In this document: in pieces, positions 49,256-60,191 of the stretch | How positions within the stretch are numbered: the first letter of the stretch is position 1 | Layout: every line of letters starts with the position of its first letter | DNA from: Pseudoxanthomonas sp. X-1 | GTDB lineage: Bacteria > Pseudomonadota > Gammaproteobacteria > Xanthomonadales > Xanthomonadaceae | Direction of reading: 5' to 3' | Assembly (NCBI RefSeq): GCF_020042665.1 | Contig: NZ_CP083376.1 | Location: 1,958,001-2,022,000 of the forward strand | Length of the DNA stretch: 64,000 nucleotides | Translations under genes and position numbers: made by a program | Notes under the pieces: generated by a model | What the model was told of the DNA's origin: nothing | The model's input: the letters and a program-made list of their open reading frames with translations, nothing else | Databases searched by the model: none

Positions 49256-49756
49256 ATGCCCAGCAAGAAGACCGCACACAAGGCCGCGCAGGACGACAAG
49301 CGCGCCGGCAAGTCCAGCAGCACGCAGGCCGGCGAGTACGTGCGCGAGGAGATCGAGGAACTCCAGGCCGGCGAAGGGCCGGCCAAGAGCCGGAAGCAGG
49401 CCATCGCGATCGGCCTGTCGCGAGCGCGCCGCGATGGCGTCGCGGCCAGGCCCGGCAAGCGCGCCTCCAGCAAGGTGAAGCGCAAGGCTGGCCAGGATCT
49501 GGCGGCGGGCCGCGGCCACGCCGCCAAGAAGACGGCCAAGAAGGCCACGAAAAAGGCCACCAAGAAGACGGCAAAGAAGGCGGCCAAGAAAGCGACCAAG
49601 AAAACGGCCAAGAAAGCCGCGAAGAAAGCGACGAAGAAAGCCGCGAAGAAGACGACCAGCAGGGGCGCGAAGAAGGCCGCGAAGAAGACGGCAGGGAAAG
49701 CCACGAAAAGGACGACCAAGAGCGCCAAAAAGTCGAGCGGCGGAAAGTCTCGCTAG
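49256..49756 (+). CDS. Histone H1-like protein with Lys/Ala-rich tail
   Basis: A 166-residue basic protein. The first 75 residues form a short conserved domain (YVREEIEELQAGEGPAKSRKQAIAIGLSRARRDG) found in small stress- or plasmid-linked proteins with KU-rich tails (DUF6496 type, from memory). Residues about 80-166 are a low-complexity array of AKKATKK/TAKKAAKK units. Such tails bind and condense DNA non-specifically. The tail's repeats come from short AAG-rich nucleotide units and are likely length-variable between strains. Function beyond DNA binding is unknown. Confidence 0.85.
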   Translation: MPSKKTAHKAAQDDKRAGKSSSTQAGEYVREEIEELQAGEGPAKSRKQAIAIGLSRARRDGVAARPGKRASSKVKRKAGQDLAAGRGHAAKKTAKKATKKATKKTAKKAAKKATKKTAKKAAKKATKKAAKKTTSRGAKKAAKKTAGKATKRTTKSAKKSSGGKSR

Positions 49757-50001
49757 CGCCCGCGTTCCCGCTCGCCTGCCGTTCCTGCAAAGGCGGTATC
49801 AGTAGCGCTCGCGCGAAAGCGCCAGACGCGAAGAGGTTCCATGTCCGTGCGACTGCGAGACGGTTAGCACCGCTGAGCAGCCCGGACATGGACGCGAGCT
49901 GCACCTAAGCGCGCCGATTCAGGCTTCGTGGACCGCAACTCCGTTCACACATCAGCGCATGTGCAGTCGCTAGCCTGCGGGACAGACCAAGGGGATATGC
50001 G

Positions 50002-51912
50002 ATGCCGTACACCACGCCGGGGCCCGACGGGGCGCCGCTGCCGGAGGCGTTCGAGAGCGCCGGTCCGGGCGCGCAGCGCACCGAAGGCGTGCTCTACCAG
50101 GCGCCGGCGCTGCCGGCGTCGGAGCGCCGCGCGCCCGATGATGACGACGCGCGCGCGCTGCTGGGACTGAAGGCCTCCGAGCACGGCTGGTGGCTGGCGC
50201 TGGTCGATGTCGACGTGGAAGGCGCGTGCCGCGAGTACGACGCCTTCCTCGCAGGCGACGCGCCGTTGGACATCGAGTATCGCGTGCGCCTGCCCGGCGG
50301 CGACGAGCGCTGGTTGCGCGATCGCGCGCGCGTGGCCGCCCGCGATGCGCAGGGACGGCCGAGCCAGCTGGTCGGCGTGCTGGACGATGTCACCGGGCGC
50401 AACTCGCTGCGGCGCCGCGCGCGCGAGGCGGCCGAGAAGTACCGGTCGCTGTTCGACTCGATCGACGCCGGCTTCTGCGTGATCGAGATGATCTTCGACG
50501 CGGAGGGCCAGCCGCAGGACTACCGGTTTCTCGAGGTCAACGCCGCCTTCGCGCGGCAGACCGGTATCCAGGATGCACCGGGCCGGCGCATGCGCGAGAT
50601 CGCGCCGGCGCATGAGGCCGACTGGTTCCAGACCTATGGGCGCATCGCTCGCAGCGGCGTGCCCGAGCGCTTCGAACAGTCGGCCGCGCAGCTGGGCTTC
50701 CACTACGACGTCTATGCCTTCCGCTTCGGCGACCCGGCGCGGCAGCAGGTGGCGGTGCTGTTCAACGACATCTCCGACCGCAAGCGGATGGAGGATGCGC
50801 TGCGCGAGGACGGTCGGCGCAAGACCGAATTCATCGCCATGCTCGCGCACGAACTGCGCAATCCGCTGGCGACCATCACCAGCGGCCTGCAGGCGATGAA
50901 GCTGGGCAGCCACGGCGTGGCCATGCATCCGGCCGCGCCGATGATGGAGCGCCAGATCGTGCAGATGAGCCAGCTGCTGGACGACCTGCTGGACATCAAC
51001 CGCATCGCCCTGGGCAAGGTGGTGCTGCGCAGGGAGCGCCGCGATCTGGGCCAGCTGGCCGCGCACGTGGCCGAGGCCTTCCGCGCCCATTACCTGGAAC
51101 GCGACGTCCGCCTGGAGCTGGTCCTGCCGCAGGCCCCGGTCTGGGTGCGGGCCGATGCCACGCGCATGGCGCAGGTGCTGGGCAACCTGCTCAGCAACGC
51201 GGCCAAGTTCAGCCATCCGGGTGGCGAGGTGCGGCTGCGCGTGAGCGAGCAGGACGGCCAGGCGGTGGCCGAGGTGCGCGATACGGGCATCGGCATCGAG
51301 CCGCACAAGCTGCAGCACATCTTCGAACTCTTCGCCCAGGTCGACGACAACCGGCACGCGTCCTTCGGCGGACTGGGCGTGGGCATCGCCCTGGCGCGCG
51401 AACTAGTCGGCCGTCACGACGGCACCCTCGAGGCGCACAGCGACGGCCTGGGCCAGGGCAGCACCTTCATCGTGCGCCTGCCGCTGGATGCGCCGGCGCC
51501 GGTCCTCGCGCCCGGGACCGAGGACAAGCCGGCCCGCGACGGTGCGCTGCAGCTGCTGCTGATCGACGACAACCGCGACGCGGCCGATTCGATCTCGATG
51601 GTGCTCGCGCTGCTCGGCCACCAGGTGACCACCCGCTACAACGGCCCCGACGGCCTGGCCGCGGCCGAGCAGGCCAGGCCGGACGTGGTCATCACCGACA
51701 TCGGCATGCCCGGCATGGACGGGCACGAAGTGTGCCGCCGCCTGCGCGCGCGGCCCGACGGCGCCGACCTGCGCATCGTGGCGCTGACCGGCTGGGGCAC
51801 GCGCGAAGACCGCGAGCTGACCCGCCAGGCCGGCTTTGACCACCACCTGGTCAAGCCGGTGACCGCGGCCAAGCTGCGCGATGCGCTGGCGGCGGTGACC
51901 GCGCGCCCATGA
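50002..51912 (+). CDS. Hybrid sensor histidine kinase/response regulator
   Basis: A 636-residue, apparently soluble kinase. Domains in order: a PAS-like region (about residues 50-130, EYRVRLPGGDERWLRDRARV), a second PAS (about 145-255), HisKA with phospho-acceptor His283 (MLAHELRNPLATI), HATPase (NLLSNAAKFSHPGG; DTGIGIEPHKLQHIFELFAQVD; GGLGVGIALARELVGRHDG) and a C-terminal receiver with Asp566 (VVITDIGMPGMDG). No membrane segment is visible, so the signal is probably internal. No partner regulator or DNA-binding output is adjacent. AAGGGG precedes the ATG at 50002. Confidence 0.93.
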   Translation: MPYTTPGPDGAPLPEAFESAGPGAQRTEGVLYQAPALPASERRAPDDDDARALLGLKASEHGWWLALVDVDVEGACREYDAFLAGDAPLDIEYRVRLPGGDERWLRDRARVAARDAQGRPSQLVGVLDDVTGRNSLRRRAREAAEKYRSLFDSIDAGFCVIEMIFDAEGQPQDYRFLEVNAAFARQTGIQDAPGRRMREIAPAHEADWFQTYGRIARSGVPERFEQSAAQLGFHYDVYAFRFGDPARQQVAVLFNDISDRKRMEDALREDGRRKTEFIAMLAHELRNPLATITSGLQAMKLGSHGVAMHPAAPMMERQIVQMSQLLDDLLDINRIALGKVVLRRERRDLGQLAAHVAEAFRAHYLERDVRLELVLPQAPVWVRADATRMAQVLGNLLSNAAKFSHPGGEVRLRVSEQDGQAVAEVRDTGIGIEPHKLQHIFELFAQVDDNRHASFGGLGVGIALARELVGRHDGTLEAHSDGLGQGSTFIVRLPLDAPAPVLAPGTEDKPARDGALQLLLIDDNRDAADSISMVLALLGHQVTTRYNGPDGLAAAEQARPDVVITDIGMPGMDGHEVCRRLRARPDGADLRIVALTGWGTREDRELTRQAGFDHHLVKPVTAAKLRDALAAVTARP

Positions 51913-51962
51913 GGTCCAGGCGTCGTTCGGCGGCCGAGCCAGCGCCAGAATGACGTCGCAAA

Positions 51963-51995
51963 CGAAAAGCCCCGCCGGGAAGGCGGGGCTTTTCG
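51963..51995. terminator. Bidirectional Rho-independent terminator
   Basis: A 14-bp perfect stem (CGAAAAGCCCCGCC, 51963-51976, with its inverse at 51982-51995) and a five-base loop, with A/T runs inside the arms so that it works in both directions. It separates the kinase from the convergent gcvP. Confidence 0.9.
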
Positions 51996-52017
51996 CTGCC
52001 GCGACCGGGGCCTGCGA

Positions 52018-54897
<2,880 letters not shown>

Positions 54898-55015
54898 GGC
54901 AGGGCATCCGAAGAAGGGGGCACGCGGGATGGAACGGACGTTCCCTCCCGGCTGCGTCACCCCGCGCGAAGCGGAGATCCGGCGCCTGCCTTCGGCCTGG
55001 CCGCGGGCAACGTCG

Positions 55016-55042
55016 CCGGGTTCCCGCTTGCGCGGGAACGAC
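55016..55042. repeat. Short dispersed inverted repeat (copy 4 of 5)
   Basis: TTCCCGC-TTG-CGCGGGAA, inside the gcvP leader between riboswitch and start codon. As a stable hairpin it could take part in the expression platform. Confidence 0.6.
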
Positions 55043-55068
55043 GAGCGGATGGAAGCATCCTCTCGCGC

Positions 55069-55270
55069 CCCTCTGTCCTTCTGCCTGAGAGTTTGGAGGC
55101 GCGCTGGACTGCGCCTCGTGCCCCTTCGGCGCCGGCGCCGACCCTCGCGGGCGGCCGGTCTCTCCAGAGTGTGTGCTGCCTGCGGTGGTATCGGGCCTGA
55201 GCGATTACGGGCGTTGCGCCTTCGGCAGCGGTGCGGGCCTGGCATGGCCCCGCGCCGCTTCTCCCACCTG
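55069..55270 (-). ncRNA. Tandem glycine riboswitch
   Basis: Read on the minus strand, two aptamers follow each other. Aptamer 1 (about 55270-55184) runs GGTGGGAGA, GCCGAAGGCGCAAC, CTCAGGCCC, closing with CCACC. Aptamer 2 (about 55170-55069) runs CTCTGGAGAG, GCCGAAGGGGCA and CTCTCAGGCAGAAGGACAGAGG. These are the conserved cores of the glycine (gcvT) class. About 13 bases link them. The element lies 170 bp upstream of gcvP, where such switches turn on glycine cleavage when glycine is plentiful. Confidence 0.93.
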
Positions 55271-55283
55271 TGTTGCCCCGGCG

Positions 55284-55289
55284 ATTATA
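55284..55289 (-). promoter_or_regulatory. -10 box of the gcvP riboswitch transcript
   Basis: A consensus TATAAT on the minus strand, about 14 bases before the first aptamer. The matching -35 region is weak. Confidence 0.6.
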
Positions 55290-55488
55290 CGGGCCGGGCA
55301 GGGGCGCGTATCGCCGGGGACGCCACGAACCGTGCGAGGCCCTGTTCAGTGCCGCGCGGCAAGACGCTGCGCGCAGCGCCTATCATGGGCGGCAACCCAC
55401 CTTCCTTCCCCGCCACGCCGCGCCCCGCGCGCGGCGCGCGCCCGCCGTGCCGTCCGCACGGCAGGCTCCCGCTTCCCCGGACCCCCGC

Positions 55489-56739
55489 ATGCCGTTGCCC
55501 GCCACCTCGACCCGCCGTCTCGCCCTGCTGCTGGCGGGGCTGGCGATGTTCGGCCCGTTCTCCATCGACACCATCTTCCCGGCCTTCCCGCAGCTGGCCC
55601 AGCGCCTGGGGGTGGACCAGACGGCGGTGCAGCAGACCGTCAGCGTCTATCTGCTGGCCTACGGCGTGATGAGCCTGGCCCATGGCGCGCTGTCCGACGC
55701 GTTCGGCCGGCGGCGGGTGATCCTGGCCGGCCTGTGCGTGTTCGTGGCCGCCTCGGCCGGTTGCGCGCTGTCGCGCGATCTGGGCACGCTGCTGCTGTTC
55801 CGCGCGCTGCAGGGCTTCTCGGCGGGCGCCGGCATGATTGTCGGCCGCGCGGTGATCCGCGACCTCTACGCCGGCCCGCTGGCGCAGAAGCTGATGAGTC
55901 AGGTGTCGATGATCTTCGGCATCGCCCCGGCCATCGCGCCGATCATGGGCGGCTGGATCCTGGGCACCGGCCAGGGCTGGCCGATGATCTTCTGGTTCCT
56001 GATGGTCTTCGGCCTGCTGCTGTTGCTGGCCACCGCGGCCTGGCTGCCCGAGACCCTGCCCGTGGACGCGCGCACGCCGCTGTCGCCGCGCGGGCTGGCG
56101 CGGCGCTATGCCTCGATCGGCCTGGACCGGCGCTTCCAGCGGCTGGCCGCGTCCGGCGCGCTGGCCTTCGGCGGGGTCTTCCTCTACATCGCCTCGGCGC
56201 CGGTGTTCGTGCTCGAACTGCTGGGCAAGACCGAGCAGGAGTTCGCCTGGCTGTTCCTGCCCACCATCGGCGGCATGACCCTGGGCGCGTGGCTGTCCGG
56301 GCGCATGGCCGGCAGGATGAAGCCGGCCACCCAGGCGCGGCTGGGCTTCATCTGCTGCGGCGTGTCCGGCTTGGCCAGCATCGTCTACGCGCTGCTGGCG
56401 CCGCGCCTGGAGGTGCCATGGGCGGTGCTGCCGATCTTCGTGGCCGGCACCGGCATGGGCCTGGTGTTCCCGATCCTGGCGCTGGCGGTGCTGGACCTGT
56501 ATCCGCATCAGCGTGGGCTGGCGTCCTCGCTGCAGGCCTTCGTGCAGCTGATGGTCAGCGCGCTGGTCGCCGGCGTGGTCTCGCCGCTGGTGGCGCACCA
56601 CCCGGTCAAGCTGGCGCTGGCCGCCAGTGCCTTCTTCGTGGCCGGCTGGCTGTGCTGGAAGGCCGACCGCCGCGCCGGCCGCCGCCTGCCGCGCCAGGAC
56701 GCGATCACCCCGCGCCTGGAGCCGCAGGACAACATCTAA
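55489..56739 (+). CDS. Bcr/CflA-family MFS drug transporter
   Basis: A 416-residue carrier with about 12 membrane segments. Diagnostic parts are FGPFSIDTIFPAFPQLAQRLGVDQTAVQQTVSVYLLAYGVMSLAHGALSDAFGRRRVIL and RALQGFSAGAGMIVGRAVIRDL. Bcr/CflA carriers export drugs such as bicyclomycin or chloramphenicol, or small peptides; here the substrate is unknown. The ATG at 55489 starts at the usual N-terminus. It is divergent from gcvP and convergent with pdeM. Confidence 0.9.
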   Translation: MPLPATSTRRLALLLAGLAMFGPFSIDTIFPAFPQLAQRLGVDQTAVQQTVSVYLLAYGVMSLAHGALSDAFGRRRVILAGLCVFVAASAGCALSRDLGTLLLFRALQGFSAGAGMIVGRAVIRDLYAGPLAQKLMSQVSMIFGIAPAIAPIMGGWILGTGQGWPMIFWFLMVFGLLLLLATAAWLPETLPVDARTPLSPRGLARRYASIGLDRRFQRLAASGALAFGGVFLYIASAPVFVLELLGKTEQEFAWLFLPTIGGMTLGAWLSGRMAGRMKPATQARLGFICCGVSGLASIVYALLAPRLEVPWAVLPIFVAGTGMGLVFPILALAVLDLYPHQRGLASSLQAFVQLMVSALVAGVVSPLVAHHPVKLALAASAFFVAGWLCWKADRRAGRRLPRQDAITPRLEPQDNI

Positions 56740-56755
56740 ACGCTGGCGTCGCCGG

Positions 56756-57403
56756 TCAGGCCGGCGGCAGCGCGATCGCCTGGCCCTCGACGCAGGCGAT
56801 CAGCCGCTCGCCCGGGGCCAGGTCCGGCACCACGCCGGCGGTGAACTGCGAGAACGCCGGCAGCACCGTCATCTCCTGGCGCAGCAGGAACGCCGGCCAG
56901 CGCACGGTGGTGCCCGGCGCCTTGAACACCGGATGCAGATGGCCGCACAGCACGTGCCGCTGCGGGTCGGGCTGAGGGTGGTGGCGCAGCACGAACGGCC
57001 CGTCCTCGACGCTGTCCGGAAACACCTCGAAGCCCAGGTCGGCGGCGGCGTCCAGGTCGCGGTCGTGGTTGCCGGCCAGCGCGATCACGCGCAGGTGATG
57101 GTGCTGGCGCCGCCACCGGTCCACATGCGCGCGCCAGCTCGCCTGCGGTGCCGGGCCGTGCAGCACGTCGCCCAGCACCCACAGTTCGTGCGCGCCGGTG
57201 TGTTCGACCAGCGCCGCCAGCCGGGCCAGGTCGTGGCGGGTCCCGCCGCTGGGCAGGGCGATGCCGGCGCGGCGGAAGATGTCGCCCTTGCCCAGGTGCA
57301 GGTCGGCGATCAGCAGGCGCCGGCGCGCGGGCCAGTACAGCGCCCGGTCGCCCAGGGCGCGCATCGGTTCACCGGCCAGCGTCAGGTCCAGCTCAACGGC
57401 CAT
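56756..57403 (-). CDS. pdeM: Ligase-associated metallophosphoesterase PdeM
   Basis: A 215-residue calcineurin-like phosphoesterase. Metal-binding motifs are ADLHLGKGD, LGDVLHG, LAGNHDRD and LCGHLHPVF. It is the fourth member of the conserved DNA ligase-associated repair cassette and is thought to act as a nuclease or phosphodiesterase on damaged ends. Its start overlaps the end of the helicase gene by 11 bases. Confidence 0.93.
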   Translation of the reverse strand: MAVELDLTLAGEPMRALGDRALYWPARRRLLIADLHLGKGDIFRRAGIALPSGGTRHDLARLAALVEHTGAHELWVLGDVLHGPAPQASWRAHVDRWRRQHHHLRVIALAGNHDRDLDAAADLGFEVFPDSVEDGPFVLRHHPQPDPQRHVLCGHLHPVFKAPGTTVRWPAFLLRQEMTVLPAFSQFTAGVVPDLAPGERLIACVEGQAIALPPA

Positions 57404-60191
57404 GCTTGCGTTCCAGCTGCTGCGCGGCGCGCTGCACGCGCGTACTCCAGTCCTCGGTGCTGAGCTGCCCGCGCAGGCTCTCGGCCCACAGCGGGAAGGA
57501 CAGCGGCGTCAGGCTGGCCGGGGCGCACAGCCGCAGCCCGCGCCGGGCGCAATCGTGCAGGGTGTCGGTGAGGCGGTCCAGTTCCAGCACGCCGCTGAAC
57601 AGCTCGCGCTGGGCCTGGTGCAGCAGCAGGTGGTCGGGGTCGTGGCGGGTCAGCACGTCGAACAGCAGCCCGCTGGAGGCCTGCAGCTGGCGCATGCTGC
57701 GCGGCGTCTTGCCGGGCAGGGACGGCGGCAGCAGGCCGGCCACGCGTGCGATCTCGCGGAACTGGCGGCGCGCCAGTTCGCCCAGGTTGAGGCTGGCGGT
57801 GAGGTCCTCCAGCAGGCGCTCGGGCGCGAGCAGGGCGCGCAGCGTGTCCTCGCCCAGTTCGACCGCATTGGCGGGCGAGAGCACCAGCCCGTAGTCGTTG
57901 GCGGCGAAGGCGAAGGTGTTGGCGTGCAGCCGGCCCCAGCGCAGCGCCAGCAGCGCGGCCAGGCCCTCGTGCACCTGGCGGCCGGCGAAGGGATACAGGA
58001 ACACGTGCAGGCCATCGCGCGCCTTGACCCGCTCGCACAGCAGGCTGCCCGGCGCGGGCAGGGCGGACAGGCGCGCCTGCAGGGACAGCAGCGGGGCGAT
58101 CGCGCGCAACTCGGGCGCGCTGTGGTCGCCGCCGAAGACGGCCTCGACCTCGTGCCCCAGCTCGGAGGACAGCGGCATGCGCCCGCCCATCCACTTGGGC
58201 ACGGTGCCGTCGCCGCGCTTGGCCACGCGCACGTAGGCGGTCATGTCCTCCAGGCGCACCAGTTCCAGCGTGCGGCCGGCGAACTGGAAGCGGTCGCCGC
58301 GCCGCAGGCGGCCGACGAACTGTTCCTCGATCGAGCCCAGCCCGCCGCCGCGCAGGAACTTCACCTGCACCGCGCCGTCGCTGGTGATGGTGCCGATGGA
58401 CAGCCGGTGGCGCAGGGCGACCTTGCGGTCGTGCACGCGGTAGACGCCGTCCTCGTCGCGCACCACCTTGTGGAAATCCGGGTAGCGGTCCAGCGCGCTG
58501 CCGCCGCGTTCGATGAAGTCCAGCACCGCGCGCCAGGTGACCTGGTCCAGCGCGGCGAAGGCCTGGGTGGTGCGCACCTCGGCCAGCAGCACGTCCGCCT
58601 CGAAACCGCCGCCCAGCGCCAGGGTGACGCAGTGCTGGGCCAGCACGTCCAGCGACAGGCGCGGGGCGTGGCGCGGCTCGATCGCGTTGCGGGCGATGGC
58701 CTGGCGCGCGGCGGCGTATTCGACCAGCTCCAGCGCGTGCGTGGGTACGCACACCACATGGCCGGCTTCGCCGGGGCGATGGCGCGCGCGGCCGGCGCGC
58801 TGCAGCAGGCGCGCGATGCCCTTGGGGCTGCCGACCTGCAGCACCTGGTCCACCGCCGGGAAGTCCACGCCCAGGTCCAGACTCGAAGTGGCCACCACGC
58901 AGCGCAGCGCGCCGGCGCGCAGGCCGGCCTCGGCCTGCGCGCGCAGCTTGGGGTCGAGCGAGCCGTGGTGCAGCGCCAAGGTCTCCAGCGCCTCGGGCCA
59001 GACCGAGGCCAGCGCCTGGTGCCACAGCTCGGCCTGCGCGCGGGTATTGGTGAACACCAGGCTGGTGCGCACCGACATCAGCTTGTCCAGCACGCGCGCC
59101 AGCTGCGCCAGCCCCAGGTGGCCCGACCACGGGAAGCGCTCGCCGGCCTTCGGCCGCAGGGTGTCGATCACCAGGGTGCGGGGGCGGACGCCGGCGACGA
59201 GGGCGAAGGCGGGGTCAGGGGCCAGAGGCCCGGGGCCAGCGGATGAAGCAGGCGCATTGGCCTGCTCGGTGGCCGTCACGTTCGCGGCGAGCGCTTTTTC
59301 TGGCCCTTGTTCCTTGGCCTCCGGGCTCCCTTCCATCACCGGCATCAGCGCGCCCGCAGCCTCCTCCAGATTCCCCAGCGTCGCCGACAGTCCCCAGGTC
59401 CTCATGCGCGGCGAAAGCGACCGCAGGCGGGCCAGCGCCAGCTGCAGCAGCACGCCGCGCTTGTTGGGCAGCAGCTCGTGCCATTCGTCGACGATGACCG
59501 CGCGGATCTGGCGCAGCTGGGGCGCGGTGTCGGGATAGGACAGCAGCAGGGCCAGCGACTCGGGCGTGGTCACCAGCACGTCCAGCTTGCCGGCGCGCGC
59601 CAGGCGCTTGTCGCGCGCGCTGGCGTCGCCGGTGCGCTGGCCGACCTGCCAGTCCAGGCCGACGCCGGCGATGGCCTCGCCCAGCGCGCGCGTGGTGTCG
59701 GCGGCGAGCGCCTTGAGCGGGGTGATCCACAGCACCTGCAGGGGGCGGACGCGGTTGTGCTTCTTTCCGGGAGACGGGGCGGGCTTCGCGCCCTCGCTGT
59801 CGGAAGAAGAGCCCTTGGGCGCCGCCGCTGCCTGGAGCGCCAGTCCAGCAGGCAGATCCTGTGCGGTTGCGCTTCTTGTGTTCGGACGCACCCTCACCCC
59901 AACTCCTCTCCCGGGGGGAGACGGGCGCAAGGCGGCTTCTCGCAGGGCTTCGAGCAATGGGCCGCCGAAGGCGGCCAGGGTCTTGCCGCTGCCGGTCGGG
60001 GTGTGCAGCAGGCCGGAGCGGCCGGCCAGGTAGTGCTGCCAGACCTCGCGCTGGAACGGCAGCGGCTTCCAGCCGCGCGTGCCCAGCCAGGCCTGCAGCG
60101 GCGCGTCGAAGGCGCGTGCGCGTGGCGGGCGCGCCGCTTTCGGCTGCGCCTTGGCGGGGCTGCCGGTCGCCGCGGTCTTGCGGGGCGTCAC
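57393..60191 (-). CDS. Ligase-associated Lhr-type DEXH helicase
   Basis: A 932-residue superfamily 2 helicase of the DNA ligase-associated group. Walker A TPTGSGKT ends at Thr71, motif II is VIVDEWHELL, motif III LSATLG, motif IV SLVFTNTRAQAE, and motif VI QRAGRARHRPGE. It is about 100 residues longer than usual. One extra stretch (residues about 88-149) splits motifs I and Ia and contains a translated CCCTCACCCC-type repeat; another low-complexity stretch (PEAKEQGPEKALAANVTATE and onward) lies after motif III. Core motifs remain in frame, so it is probably functional. The GTG at 60191 overlaps the ligase stop (GTGA). Confidence 0.92.
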   Translation of the reverse strand: MTPRKTAATGSPAKAQPKAARPPRARAFDAPLQAWLGTRGWKPLPFQREVWQHYLAGRSGLLHTPTGSGKTLAAFGGPLLEALREAALRPSPPGRGVGVRVRPNTRSATAQDLPAGLALQAAAAPKGSSSDSEGAKPAPSPGKKHNRVRPLQVLWITPLKALAADTTRALGEAIAGVGLDWQVGQRTGDASARDKRLARAGKLDVLVTTPESLALLLSYPDTAPQLRQIRAVIVDEWHELLPNKRGVLLQLALARLRSLSPRMRTWGLSATLGNLEEAAGALMPVMEGSPEAKEQGPEKALAANVTATEQANAPASSAGPGPLAPDPAFALVAGVRPRTLVIDTLRPKAGERFPWSGHLGLAQLARVLDKLMSVRTSLVFTNTRAQAELWHQALASVWPEALETLALHHGSLDPKLRAQAEAGLRAGALRCVVATSSLDLGVDFPAVDQVLQVGSPKGIARLLQRAGRARHRPGEAGHVVCVPTHALELVEYAAARQAIARNAIEPRHAPRLSLDVLAQHCVTLALGGGFEADVLLAEVRTTQAFAALDQVTWRAVLDFIERGGSALDRYPDFHKVVRDEDGVYRVHDRKVALRHRLSIGTITSDGAVQVKFLRGGGLGSIEEQFVGRLRRGDRFQFAGRTLELVRLEDMTAYVRVAKRGDGTVPKWMGGRMPLSSELGHEVEAVFGGDHSAPELRAIAPLLSLQARLSALPAPGSLLCERVKARDGLHVFLYPFAGRQVHEGLAALLALRWGRLHANTFAFAANDYGLVLSPANAVELGEDTLRALLAPERLLEDLTASLNLGELARRQFREIARVAGLLPPSLPGKTPRSMRQLQASSGLLFDVLTRHDPDHLLLHQAQRELFSGVLELDRLTDTLHDCARRGLRLCAPASLTPLSFPLWAESLRGQLSTEDWSTRVQRAAQQLERKHGR
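59891..59920. repeat. CCCTCACCCC-type dispersed repeat inside the helicase gene
   Basis: The sequence ccctcaccccaactcctc, followed by tcccggggggag, is the well-known intergenic repeat of pseudomonads and xanthomonads, here within an open frame. It encodes part of the extra linker of the helicase (PSPPGRGVGVRV). Confidence 0.65.

Noticed and set aside
49520..49740. Short direct repeats that could suggest a CRISPR or satellite array
   Set aside because: They are AAG-rich codon repeats of the Lys/Ala tail of an H1-like protein, with no regular spacers.
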